This document shows, piece after piece, positions 40,991-50,631 of a stretch of DNA of 64,000 nucleotides. The notes beneath the pieces were generated by a model. That model saw only the letters and a list, made by a program, of their open reading frames with translations. It had not been told where the DNA came from and did not search any database. Both the position numbers and the translations under genes were made by a program. The stretch lies in the NCBI GenBank assembly GCA_009746045.1, contig RPFO01000026.1, forward strand, positions 2,829,663 to 2,893,662, given 5' to 3'. This stretch comes from Mesostigma viride (Eukaryota > Streptophyta > Mesostigmatophyceae > Mesostigmatales > Mesostigmataceae). Position 1 is the stretch's first letter, and each line of letters starts with the position of its first letter.

Positions 40991-43706
40991 ATGGCTCTCA
41001 GCGTGACATCAACCCCCTTTACTCATCCGCTCTTTGTGCTAGTCAACGAGAGTGACAGGCATTGGGCATTTACACTTAACCCCTAAATGGTCTTGCTGCC
41101 GATTTTCCGCCAAAAATCGAGTTCCAGCCGATGCATCGGCCCCTTCTCGGGGGACCAGATGCCGCGAAATCTATTGAGAATTAGGAAAAGTTTAGCTGAG
41201 AAGATCGAAAGTTTATAAAATTCTTCACAGCATGGTACTAGGGTTTGCATACTTTTGACAAAGTTATAGAGGTGTTCTGGCCGGTCAAAGTACAAGGGGT
41301 CAGGGTACTTTTTCACGTACAACGTGCATTCCGGAAAACGACGACCTGGCCATGGCGGCTTGCGCCCACGCATGGCATTTACGTTTGCGTTCGAATTTTC
41401 TGGCCAAACTTAGGATATTGATTTTAAACGTCCTAAAGATCATACAGGCCAATTTTTGGTTCGCGGGAATGCCATTTGATAGGTGTCGGCAGCGTTCTTG
41501 CTGGAAAAAACTGCGATCAGGCCGGACGATAGAAACGTTGACAGCAATACCTTTCCGGCGTATTTTAAAGTATATATTGGTTTCTTTGTACTTTTTATGA
41601 TACATAGTAGTCGTAAACGTGCAAGGGTGGCCAGAAATCGCCGAATCCAGCGACCATGCTGCACAACTTTGGTGTGCCGAAATGCGCCATTTTGCGGCCA
41701 CCGCCTGGGCCAAGGTAACGCCATCCATGCCTGGTAAAGCTTAAGCATCGTTTTCCTATCGATGTTTGACGTTTCTATATACGTTCTAGCTTGTGTAGCA
41801 CATTCTTTTTGCACTATTCATGCTCTTTCTTGACCCTGGCCTGGCCCCTTTCTAAAACACCCTTCTTAGATGCTTCCCTCAGTCAGTTGACCTGCCACAG
41901 GGTGATGGTGATAAGTTTGAGAGGCTGTATGGGTTTGAATACCTCCATATATGTTTGTTATACATTTCCCATACACATATTGCATGAGTGTGAGGCAGTT
42001 GGCTGGTCTCTGTGGCATCATCAAGCACGTAACTGGTGAGTAAAAGCTTCCCATTGACAGCATGTGCCACCAGGTGTGCTGGCCATCACCTGGCAAGCTA
42101 TAGCAGCTTAGGCCTAGTTTATCCTTGCTAGGGCAGGCTGAAATAGGCTCAACACCACTGGTTTGTTGGTGGCTGCCTCCTAGAATGCATGCCTTGCGTA
42201 GGGTGTCCGTACCACGTTACCTACGTGCATGGACAAGGTGGCACCTGCACATAGGTGCCATGTAAGGGCAGTGTGATGATGCAGTTATGTTTCCCCATCA
42301 TTGTGGAAGGGAAATGTATTGTTTGGCATGGTTGGTGGCCATATTAGGAGGTAGTATGCCCACCCCTACTCCCTTGGTTGCTTTTGACCAACGGTACCCC
42401 TATGGGCTGTACTGGGTGTAACTGCTGGTATACCCACCCAAATGATGACCCCAATGGCTCAAACTGTTCAGCAACTAATTGTTTATCATCCCTGAAGTGG
42501 TAGGTGCCTAGGTCTTATAACATAATTCAAAATGCACATTCTACCAAAAATGAAAACGCGCGTCTTGACCCCCCTGACTTTGACGGCAGTTAAACATGGC
42601 CTACCCTGCATATATGTGAGGTTGTGATATACCAACCCGAAGGGCAACTCATGAACATGCTTGGCCCCCAAGGACAGCCATTGGATATGGGTAGGTTGGA
42701 TGGCATCTGGTTTGCAAAATTGTGAAGATCCAGCCGATTTATCGGCAGGATCTCAGACCATTTAGGGGTTAAGAGCCTCCCCGGTCTCGTTGTTGATGAG
42801 ACCAAGCAGATCAAAGTTCGGAAAAGCGACAAACTGATCCTGGGAAAAGATCTCTGCCATGCAGCCTCGAATGGCAGCAAGCTGTTCAAGAACTGGTGGC
42901 AGCTCGGGGGTGCACAGGCGTTTGCCAGGGAGCTAGAAGACGATCTCAGGGGTGGGATTGGATCACAGCCGACCCCCACAACCGTTTTTCAGGAGGTCAC
43001 AACTGGGTTGAACGACGAGCGCGGGACCTGGATCCACCCCCGTCTCGTGAGCCAGTTGGCCATGTGGATAAGCCCCAAGTTTGCTGTCAAGGCCGGTTCA
43101 TGGGTGGACCGCATCATGGCGGGGGACATCTCGATGATGGCTGTGGTGCGCGACGCCCACGACGCGGTCCACGGCACGAGCACCACGGTGGCGGTGCTGA
43201 CCCGACCGGGCAACGGTCGCACGAGGCCGGACTACGTGGCGCCTGTGCGCGAGTGCGACCCGACCCTGCGCCTGCGCGCGAAGGACACGCAGCACAGGCT
43301 GGCGGACCTGGTGAGCTCGGTCGTCCCCAAGGAGCGCGTGGGGAGCGTGATGGCGTTCCTGGGCGACAAGACCTGCGAGGCGGCCACGGGGATGAGCGCG
43401 TCGGCCTTCAAGGAGCTGAACGGCGTGAGGGCCGGTAGCGCCAGGGACGCGATGGACGACGGTCAGCTGGCGAACGCCTGGTTCTTCATGTACAAGGTCA
43501 TGGACCGGGCGCCGGACAAGGACCTTCACGAGGCGGCGGTCGAGGTGAAGCGGGCGATGGCCGCGTTCGTGAAGCCGCCGGAGGGGCCCACCCCGGCGGG
43601 CATCGTGGACAGGAACAGACGGGAGATGAGGGATGACTTGCTCTTGACCCGGCCCCTGAACCGCGACCGGTTCTCGAGGGTGGGGCCCAAGAGGGTCAAG
43701 ATCTAG
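40991..43706 (+). pseudogene. KilA-N domain protein, split by a piggyBac-like element
   Basis: The first 89 nt (ATG at 40,991 to the TTAA at 41,079) and 42,773-43,706 are in the same frame once one TTAA and the element are discounted, giving 340 codons. Downstream of the insertion, ILGKDLCHAASNGSKLFKNW and RGTWIHPRLVSQLAMWISPK are the KilA-N core (the HP..A..LA.W.S..F signature), followed by WVDRIMAG. The C-terminal ~190 residues are of unknown fold. KilA-N is a DNA-binding domain frequent in large DNA viruses. The gene is disrupted in this copy. Confidence 0.9.
41080..42768 (+). mobile_element. PiggyBac-like element with TTAA target-site duplication (1,689 bp)
   Basis: CCCCTAAATGGTC at the left and GACCATTTAGGGG at the right form 13-bp terminal inverted repeats flanked by TTAA on both sides (41,076-41,079 and 42,769-42,772), the hallmark of piggyBac insertion. 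Internal frames of up to 142 codons do not show a transposase, so it is probably non-autonomous. The left ~660 bp match the truncated copy at 26,662-27,324. Confidence 0.9.
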
Positions 43707-43875
43707 CTGTCGGTGGGGAGTTCGTTGGCGCGACCCCGCCCCTCTCGACAGCGCGGACCTTGACACTGTGCGCTTAGATATTCGTGCGCGCTTGAACGCG
43801 CCCCGTGTCATGCTGATTGCTCCGTTTAATCGGAATCGAGTTTCATTTTTATCCCATCCCGGTGTATCATCGATC

Positions 43876-44650
43876 ATGGTAGTCGGTAGGACCGGAGCGT
43901 GCGGAGGGAAGACGCGATCGGGTGGCGCCTGTCGTCGCGCGCGGTCCGGTGGTTCTAAGAGGTGCGCGCTCCATAGCGGGCGCCAGGCGAGGGCGCACCG
44001 CGTGCGGGGTTACGGCGCCCGAGGCGCGCTGGAGAGCATGGCGGAAACCCTGGCACGTTCATCGCGGACCCGTCCGTCCACCCGGACTCCAAGGCGGGCC
44101 TTCAGGAACAGCTGAACGACGTGCTGTTACAGATGGAGGGGATGCCGGCGGAGGAGGAGGAGCTGTTTTTCCCGGAGCACGCGGACGAGGTGGTCGAGCG
44201 GCTGACCAGGGAGGGTGAGGGAGTTCGGCCGCTCCCCTCGCTGACGCCCCCGAGCCGGAGGAGGAGGAGGTGGAGGAGGAGGAGCCGGAACTGCAGCAGG
44301 TGTTCGACCTGCTCGAGTACGGGGATCTGTCGGACGCGGATCGCGAGAGGCTGGAGTCCCGCAAGCAGCAGCTGCTGGGCGGTCTCGCCCCCGTGGATGC
44401 GGGTTGGGGTGCACCGCCGCGCGCGGGCGACAAACGACGCCAGAGGAGCCTGCCTGACCCGCGCGGGGGTCCGAGCACGCGCAGGTCCGCTAGCGAGGTG
44501 TTCGATCCGCGCACGGGTAGGCTGTTCCGCCGCAACAGCGCCGCCCCTCCTGCCGGATACCGCGACCGGCGGCTTTACAGGACGGCGCCCCGTAGGCGTT
44601 CCGGCCACACCGAGGAGGAGGAGGAGGCGCTGGAGGAGCTGCTTCGGTAG
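43876..44650 (+). pseudogene. Protein with N-terminal C-x9-C-x10-C-x2-H motif, two frameshifts
   Basis: MVVGRTGACGGKTRSGGACR then SKRCALH carries the shared Cys/His motif. Near 44,045 the coding moves to GNPGTFIADPSVHPDSKAGL and an acidic helix (MPAEEEELFFPEHADEVVER); near 44,225 it moves again to a Glu-rich and then Arg-rich tail (LQQVFDLLEYGDLSDADRER) ending at 44,650. Each step corresponds to one missing base. The intact product would be about 258 aa. It is a member of the viral Cys/His-motif family. Confidence 0.65.
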
Positions 44651-44667
44651 GCGGGTTAGTAAAGGGG

Positions 44668-45069
44668 TCAGGCGGCGGCGACCCGCGGGCCTCGACAGGC
44701 GAGGCACAGGAGGCGTTTCCATGCGGGCGGCGGCTTCCGAGTCAGCTCCAGGCCCACGCTTTCGTCTAGGGTCACGTCGACGTCGGTGACCCCGCAGACG
44801 GAGAGGATGTGCTCGAGCTTCTCGGGCGTGACGTTGGTGGACCACTCGGCGCGGAATAGGTGCAGTTCCTTCTTGAAGCCGGGGTAGTCCTTGCCGTACG
44901 ACATGAGCTGCCCGAGCCCGGACATCCATGCGGTCCACTCCTTCACCTCGATGATCCTCCTGCGCCTGTCGTCCAGTATGTCTATCTTGCCCCCTCGGCA
45001 GATCACCTCCCTCCTCCCGCCCAGGCGCTGGTTGTACTCGGCCTGTACGTCTCTCTCCCTCCTGTGCAT
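44668..45069 (-). CDS. PD-(D/E)XK nuclease-like protein
   Basis: 133 aa. The core reads GGKIDILDD..RIIEVKEW then GLGQLMSY, with candidate catalytic D30, E41 and K43 plus the downstream Gln (Q54) typical of Holliday-junction-resolvase and restriction-like PD-(D/E)XK folds. The N-terminus MHRRERDVQAEYNQRL supplies the first helix. The C-terminal part is family-specific. It lies in tandem with its paralogue at 45,095-45,493 and is likely a DNA nuclease in replication, repair or competition. Function is inferred from motifs. Confidence 0.75.
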   Translation of the reverse strand: MHRRERDVQAEYNQRLGGRREVICRGGKIDILDDRRRRIIEVKEWTAWMSGLGQLMSYGKDYPGFKKELHLFRAEWSTNVTPEKLEHILSVCGVTDVDVTLDESVGLELTRKPPPAWKRLLCLACRGPRVAAA

Positions 45070-45094
45070 GTCACACTACAGGTACGCGCACAGA

Positions 45095-45493
45095 TTAGTC
45101 GGCGTCCGGGGAACGCACGCAGCAGGCCAGACGCCTCCACCAGGTCTCGCGTCTGGCGGGCAGCACGTCCTTGTCCAGCGTGACGGCTATGTTCTGGGAC
45201 TTGCACACGTACTTGATGAACCGCAGGAAGAAGGGGGTGACGTTGGTGGACGTGTCGGCCTTGAACAGGTGCAGCTCCAGGAGGTACTTGGGGTATCCCC
45301 TCCCGTACGCGACCAGTTCTCTCACCCCGCGCTCCCAGTCGTCCCACTCCTTCACCTCTATGACCCTTCTGCGCTTGTCGTCGAGCAGGAAGGTGCCTTC
45401 TATCTCCCCTTCTCGGCACACGACCTCGCTCCTGCCGTGCACCTGCGCGTTGTACGCGGCCTGCGCGCATCGCTCGTCGTCCCGGATTGCCAT
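45095..45493 (-). CDS. PD-(D/E)XK nuclease-like paralogue with altered first acid
   Basis: 132 aa, collinear with the downstream neighbour: EVVCREGEIEGTFLLDD, then RVIEVKEWDDW, then VRELVAYGRGYPKYLLELHL. E46 and K48 are kept, but the D of the GxID motif is replaced by E32 with a three-residue insertion, and the Gln is replaced (VRELV). It may be catalytically changed or structural. The C-terminus keeps NVTP and the LDxxV block. It lies 25 bp upstream of the neighbour on the same strand, suggesting one transcription unit from a tandem duplication. Confidence 0.7.
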   Translation of the reverse strand: MAIRDDERCAQAAYNAQVHGRSEVVCREGEIEGTFLLDDKRRRVIEVKEWDDWERGVRELVAYGRGYPKYLLELHLFKADTSTNVTPFFLRFIKYVCKSQNIAVTLDKDVLPARRETWWRRLACCVRSPDAD

Positions 45494-45514
45494 GATGGTG
45501 GCGGCGTATATATA

Positions 45515-45724
45515 TCAAATGGACGAGAATCGCAGAGGGTTCTTGAATGTCAGGCGTATGGCGAGGCGGTCACGACATGAATAGGGCGGGGAGCAGCGCC
45601 TCGGCGGCGGTGAGTACGGGCAGACGGCGCGGGGCGGGGGGCGAGGGTCCAGGGGCTCGGGGGGCTTGAGGTCTCCCAGCCCCTCTAACACGGGGGCGGT
45701 GTTCTCTGCGCAGGAGGTGTTCAT
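45515..45724 (-). CDS. Short Pro-rich ORF, uncertain
   Basis: 69 aa starting MNTSCAENTAPVLEGLGDLK, followed by a Pro/Arg-rich stretch. No family is recognised. It occupies an otherwise empty gap on the same strand as the nuclease genes. Low confidence. Confidence 0.25.
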   Translation of the reverse strand: MNTSCAENTAPVLEGLGDLKPPEPLDPRPPPRAVCPYSPPPRRCSPPYSCRDRLAIRLTFKNPLRFSSI

Positions 45725-45951
45725 GCCGGTCGCTCGATATTGCGTGGGATTATTAATTGGGCGGTGAGATGTCGACGAGATAATAATGCACAATGCCTTT
45801 TATTTCGATACCGGAACGGATTCGTTTAATTAATTGTTATCATCATTTAGAGACGACCGACATGATACGAGACAAGCGACATGCGGGGTTATCCCCTTTT
45901 CAGATTTGGGTAAAAATCCCTTAATTGAGACAAACGCGGTCTCAGCTAGGC

Positions 45952-46410
45952 CTACCCCTCCTGGTCACTGCCCGAACTCGAGCTGGTGTCATCGTCAGAG
46001 GAGGAGGAGGAGAGGGAGGATGAGGAGGAGCCGCGCCGACCGGGGGACGGGGGCGGTGACGGTCTGGCCAGGCTGTTCACCATTCGCGTCTCCAGGGCGG
46101 ACAGGCGGCCCTTCAGGAGCTCGATGACGGCCTCTTTGTCTTGCAGGGCGGTCGCGAACTCGTCCCGCTGCTTGTCCAGCTTTTTCTGCAGCCGCGCGTA
46201 CCGCTTCCTGGCCGCGTCCTTCTCTTTCTTGGACTTCTCCCTCGCGTCCATCATGTCGCGCTCCATCTGCAGGGCGTTGAGGACGTACTCCCTCGGTACG
46301 AGCACGCGGGACGGTGGCGGCCCCTCGTTGAGCCTGAAGACCCTGGGCTTTTCCCCCTCCGGGGCGCCGAGATGGAGGGGCGCGTTCTCCTTGCCGGGCT
46401 GACAGGCCAT
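45952..46410 (-). CDS. 152-aa coiled-coil protein with acidic Ser tail
   Basis: MACQPGKENAPLHLGAPEGE leads to a long charged helix (ERDMMDAREKSKKEKDAARK, LQKKLDKQRDEFATALQDKE) with leucine heptads (VIELLKGRLSALETRM), then a Ser/Asp-rich tail (SSSSSDDDTSSSSGSDQEG). The layout suggests a structural or scaffolding protein with a phosphorylatable tail. No family is recognised. Confidence 0.6.
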   Translation of the reverse strand: MACQPGKENAPLHLGAPEGEKPRVFRLNEGPPPSRVLVPREYVLNALQMERDMMDAREKSKKEKDAARKRYARLQKKLDKQRDEFATALQDKEAVIELLKGRLSALETRMVNSLARPSPPPSPGRRGSSSSSLSSSSSDDDTSSSSGSDQEG

Positions 46411-47311
46411 GGGATACGGGCCGGTGCTCGCGGTCCGACGGGGAACGGGCGGACGGGTGGCCGACTGACGAGAAAACGCGGACGGCTCGGGAGGTTTTGG
46501 CGGACGAAGCCTCGTGGGCGGACGATAAAGTTTGGACGGGCGGGTGCGGCCCCGAGGAGTCTGGGTGACGAAAAGTGCCCTCGAACTCCTCCATCGTGTC
46601 TTTGTAGTCCTCGGGGACGGCTGCCGTCGGCGCGGCGCCCTGGCAGAATCTCCTCGAGATCACGTTCCCACGGCGATTCTGTGACAGATTCGATCCGAAA
46701 GTGATCGCGACCCGGTCCAGGTGAAAAAAGGTTCTGAACTCGCACCCACACGGATACTGTTACAATTCAGTTTATTCGTGGGATCCACCGGCCGACTTGC
46801 TGGCTGACTGATGGTAGTTCATCCTGTCACAGATAGATGCATCAGAGATCCTCGAGACACTCACATAACCGAAAGTCTGTCTGGGTCGTCAGTTGGTGTC
46901 AGTTACCCTCGTGTAATGCAAAACTTGGGCGGTCTGAGCGCGAAGGGCCAGTGTCTAAATATCGTGGCAGCCGTCGACGCATCCCAGGTTGGCCTGCGGT
47001 CGAGTGCCTCGCAGTGCCACCGGCATTGTCAAGGAGACGTGCGCACCACGGGCTTCGGGCGAGTGTGTCGACTGACGGGGTAAATTTTCATATTTTTTGT
47101 CACAGCGCCTGCAGCTGCGTGCGCGCCCTTAATCTGCACGGTGAGTGCGCCATTATTTCGATCCTCGTGGGCGGATGCCGTGTGTGTCGTAGCCACGGGG
47201 GACATCAGGTTGAGCGCGCTGCCATCAGGTTGCAGTCGGTGCCGGCGTCGCCTCGATACTTTAAATCGATTATATTAGTGCTCGTGCAGTCGATTGTGAT
47301 GCGTTGGTGAT
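46411..47311. other. Intergenic region, no gene supported
   Basis: Overlapping GC-rich frames exist at 46,411-46,750, but none is convincing. A short block (DYKDTMEEFEGTFRHPDSSG on minus) could be a remnant. The rest is lower in GC up to the tandem repeats. Confidence 0.45.
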
Positions 47312-47890
47312 CGTGTCGACTGCTGCCTCGGGGTTCGACGCTGCATTGTTCATATCCGTGGCTGCGTTGGTCGTGTCGACTGCTGCCTCGGGGTTCGACG
47401 CTGCATTGTTCATATCCGTGGCTGCGTTGGTCGTGTCGACTGCTGCCTCGGGGTTCGACGCTGCGTTGTCTATACTCGTGGCTGCGTTGGTCGTGCTGCT
47501 GCGTTCATGGCTAGTGTCTGCTGCATGCATAATGGGTTAGGTAGACTGCTGCCTCGGGGTTCGACGCTGCATTGTTCATATCCGTGGCTGCGTTGGTCGT
47601 GTCGACTGCTGCCTCGGGGTTCGACGCTGCATTGTTCATATCCGTGGCTGCGTTGGTCGTGTCGACTGCTGCCTCGGGGTTCGACGCTGCGTTGTCTATA
47701 CTCGTGGCTGCGTTGGTCGTGCTGCTGCGTTCATGGCTAGTGTCTGCTGCATGCATAATGGGTTAGGTAGACTGCTGCCTCGGGGTTCGACGCTGCATTG
47801 TTCATATCCGTGGCTGCGTTGGTCGTGTCGACTGCCGCCTCAGGGTTCGACGCTGCGTTGTCTATACTCGTGGCTGCGTTGGTCGTGTCT
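47312..47890. repeat. 60-bp tandem repeats in a ~228-bp higher-order array
   Basis: Units of GTCGACTGCTGCCTCGGGGT..TCGACGCTGC.TTGT..ATA..CGTGGCTGCGTTGGTCGT occur as 3 + 3 + 2. The groups are separated by a conserved ~55-bp spacer with GTTCATGGCTAGTGTCTGCT and CATGCATAATGGGTTAGG. Because 60 is a multiple of 3, frames on both strands are open (minus reads NAATDMNNAASNPEAAVDTT). Expression is unknown. Confidence 0.85.
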
Positions 47891-48223
47891 TTTTTGACGT
47901 GGCTGCCAGGCCGGTTACGTATATATGCTGATGATCCTCCGCAGCCATCGTTGTTTTCCCCGTTTCTTCGCGTGTGTGCAGTGCACCAGGCCACGACTCG
48001 CGGGGATCTTTTGCGGCGATCGCCAGCCCACGACGAGAATGGGATCACCTTTCACGTTCGTATACCTCGAGGTTCGTATACATGTCCTGTCATGCTACTC
48101 ATGCATGTACATGTCTACCCCTGACTCCTCCTTTGTATCAATTCATTTTTAATCAATTTTATTTTAATAGCATCTTCCTACGTATGTATGCTTTTTTTAA
48201 TTGCTGATCAAATATTCTGAATA
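47891..48223 (+). other. Low-GC spacer, possible intron or 5' region
   Basis: The composition drops to AT-rich (TTTTAATCAATTTTATTTTAA). The end of the stretch runs into TTCTCTACAG at 48,250-48,259, a good spliceosomal acceptor in phase with the next frame. No donor or first exon could be chosen. Confidence 0.35.
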
Positions 48224-49219
48224 TTGTATTTGTGCATTTTCTCGTGTTGTTCTCTACAGAAGGACGTCATTCGGGATGCCGTGGTGGCGCAGAAACGCAA
48301 ATCTCTCCAGCGGACCGGACTTCACCTGGCAACCAGGTCCCAGCATGAGACCCAGAAGACCATTATGGATTTATTATTCAACTGCAAGCGGTGCGGCTGT
48401 GAGACACCGGACACGATGATGAGACCTGTGACCAGCGCAGGGCCGGACCACGCCCACGTGGGGGGCTTGTGCATGGCCTGCAGCGATTATTGGGTTAAAA
48501 GTCAAGGACCTAATTTGAACCTAATCAGATGCCCCATGTGCACGGCAGAGGGGACTCCTTTGTGGACACCGCCAACGCTGGCGCCCCCCTTTTTTCAAGT
48601 AGCCCCCTCCTGGACCTTCATGTCCAACTCCGTCAAGCGGGCCAGGGAGTTGCTCTCCCGGGCCGACTTCTCCCGGGCCATTGATGCGGAGGACTCAGCC
48701 GTCCATCGGGCCGGGCTTTACCTAGCACTCAGTGATCATGACCGCAAGCAGCATATGCTGGCTTCATTGGTCAACTGCAAACTGTGCGGGCGTGAGACGC
48801 CGTTAAAAATGTACAGACCAGTGACCAGCGCAGGCACGCACCACACCCACGCGGGGGGAGTCTGTGACACCTGCATGAGGTCTTCGGTTGGGACTAGAGT
48901 CCCCTGCCCCGTGTGCGTGACAGAGGGGGTGGATTCGCGTGAAGCGCCGGTGCTGGTGCGCCCCTTTTTTGAGGAATCCCCCTCCTATACCTTCTTGTCG
49001 AACTCCGTTCGTTGCGCCAGGATGATAGCGCGGGCAGCCCGGGGGGAGGGCAACGTGCAGCCCGCGGCGGGGCAGGAAGAAGAACGCGAGTCACGGGAGC
49101 CCGCGGATGGGGTGGATCTAGTGGCAGAGGGGGATGCAGGCGCAGATAGTGATCCAGATAAAGTATATGAAAAGCGATTTACGGAGGCTTTAAGGGCGCC
49201 AGTGCCTTTGTTCCGGTGA
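48224..49219 (+). CDS. Duplicated RING-like zinc protein
   Basis: 331 codons from the ATG at 48,224; translation could instead begin after a splice acceptor at 48,259. Two tandem modules share a preceding helix and the same ligand order: C54/C57, H76/H78, C83/C86, C103/C106, and C185/C188, H206-H209, C214/C217, C228/C231. Each is followed by PPFF..(A/S)PS(W/Y)TF(M/L)SNSV. The C-x2-C...H-x-H-x4-C-x2-C...C-x2-C series is RING-like but not canonical. The tail is acidic. A ubiquitin-ligase role would be inference. Confidence 0.65.
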   Translation: MYLCIFSCCSLQKDVIRDAVVAQKRKSLQRTGLHLATRSQHETQKTIMDLLFNCKRCGCETPDTMMRPVTSAGPDHAHVGGLCMACSDYWVKSQGPNLNLIRCPMCTAEGTPLWTPPTLAPPFFQVAPSWTFMSNSVKRARELLSRADFSRAIDAEDSAVHRAGLYLALSDHDRKQHMLASLVNCKLCGRETPLKMYRPVTSAGTHHTHAGGVCDTCMRSSVGTRVPCPVCVTEGVDSREAPVLVRPFFEESPSYTFLSNSVRCARMIARAARGEGNVQPAAGQEEERESREPADGVDLVAEGDAGADSDPDKVYEKRFTEALRAPVPLFR

Positions 49220-49227
49220 AAGCCCCA

Positions 49228-49446
49228 CTAAAGCCTTCTGGCGTTTCTCGAGCGAGGCAAAAATACATAATAATTTATTGAGTTATAGGAGGCCGCCCTC
49301 TTACCAGGCAGCAGCTGGACGATTTGTATGATCCCCAGCCGGTCGGCGACGGGCGTGTCTCGCTGCCTGGCACCTGGGAATTTCCAGACAGTACTGAGAG
49401 TACCTACTTCTGCAAACTCCTTTTGGACCCTGTATGTCTGTGCCAT
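49228..49446 (-). pseudogene. Fragment of a BRO/antirepressor-like gene
   Basis: The minus frame contains ARQRDTPVADRLGIIQIVQL followed by LPGKRAASY, and is about 80% identical in DNA to the central part of the gene at 55,999-56,926. Neither the N-terminal IRVTPDG block nor the C-terminal RYLEVDPALI block is present. It is a truncated paralogue. Confidence 0.75.
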
Positions 49447-49698
49447 TTGCCGAGATTTCCTTCTCGTCTATTTGAACGCGCACGTCAATTCCTGACTAAA
49501 CATGCATTGATTTTTATTTATTTTTTCATGCAATTAAAAACGCTGCTCGTAACCCAACTCCCGCTGTAGCTATAAAAGGTGTTTGCCCTCTTGTTAGGCG
49601 CTTTAACAGTATAGCCGAAGCAGTAGCTTGTCCGCGCGTCCGCGTTTGTCCGCGCCCCAGACAATTCTCAGCTGCAGTTAGAGCCATCGTCCGCGTAG

Positions 49699-50631
49699 AT
49701 GACCAAAACGTTCCGCGTGTCCGCGGACGCCCGCGAGTGGCGCCTGAGCGTGCGGGCGGCGTCCACGGTGCCGCAGCGGTACTACGGGCGCGCGACCAAG
49801 TGGCAGTTGCGCCGTCTCGCGCTGCTGCAGGGTATGCGCCCCCTGCGGCAGTTGACGCACCGGGAGCTGGAGTGCGGCGTGTACGCGAACCAGTGCGCGG
49901 TGCGGATCCAGCGGTGGGTGAGGCGCGTGGTGCTTCCGTGGCACAGGGCGAAGAGGACGGTGGCGCGGCGGCTGGCCCTTCGCGTGACGAACAAGGAGGA
50001 CCCGATCACGATGGACGCGCTGCCGCCGCCGGAGCGGGTGTTCAAGTTCGTGCGTCCGACGCGGCAGGTGGTGGGGTTCGACGCGGTGAGGCTGGCCGAG
50101 TACATCAACACTTCGGGGCGGTTCGAGGACCCGGCCACGCGGTTCCCGTTCACGCCGGTGGACCTGTGGCGGCTGGACAAGCAGGTGCGGGATCTGGGGT
50201 ATCAGCGCCACTCGACGCTGTTCCTCTACTCTCACCCGGAGATCGTGCGGGCGATGAGGGAGCACGAGTCGCTGGTGGTGGGGCTGGAGCGGATGGTGGT
50301 GAACATCGCCCAACAGATGGGCGAGATCCTGGCGGAGGAGGGCGCGGACCATTCGACGCTGGGACTGATCTCGTCGGACTACCTTCCCGATTGGCGGTCG
50401 TTCTTCCGCCACCTGCACGCGCTGGACCCTAACTCGGCCAGGAGCACGATGGACAACTGCTGTCAGGTTCTGCGGAACGAGATGGAGGGGCTCCCGGAGA
50501 ACGACCAGGGCGACACACGGCGCGGCTGCCTGGCCGCCCTGTCGATGGTTATGTCGACGTACCTGACGACGTGCGGCGTGGCCACCCTGGCTCTTCACGC
50601 CGACCAGCCGGGGCTGCTCGTTTTCTTTTAG
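49699..50631 (+). CDS. 310-aa protein with U-box/RING-like domain
   Basis: An IQ-like helix (CAVRIQRWVRRVVLPWHRAK, residues ~66-85) precedes a conserved region at residues ~98-160: NKEDPITMDALP, GFDAVRLAEYI, FEDPATRFPFTPVDLWRLD. The DPIT...DP.TR.PF...DL.RLD layout is that of U-box-like proteins in giant viruses, which lack zinc ligands and recruit E2 enzymes. The C-terminal 150 residues are helical (LERMVVNIAQQMGEILAEEG) and unknown. Its stop overlaps the converging gene's stop. Confidence 0.7.
   Translation: MTKTFRVSADAREWRLSVRAASTVPQRYYGRATKWQLRRLALLQGMRPLRQLTHRELECGVYANQCAVRIQRWVRRVVLPWHRAKRTVARRLALRVTNKEDPITMDALPPPERVFKFVRPTRQVVGFDAVRLAEYINTSGRFEDPATRFPFTPVDLWRLDKQVRDLGYQRHSTLFLYSHPEIVRAMREHESLVVGLERMVVNIAQQMGEILAEEGADHSTLGLISSDYLPDWRSFFRHLHALDPNSARSTMDNCCQVLRNEMEGLPENDQGDTRRGCLAALSMVMSTYLTTCGVATLALHADQPGLLVFF

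Noticed and set aside
41083-41737. Minus- and plus-strand frames of 70-142 codons in the piggyBac-like element
   Set aside because: None shows transposase motifs; both copies keep the frames only because the copies are nearly identical.
47312-47890. 60-bp array considered as CRISPR
   Set aside because: Inter-unit sequence is repeated, not unique, and no cas-like gene is nearby.
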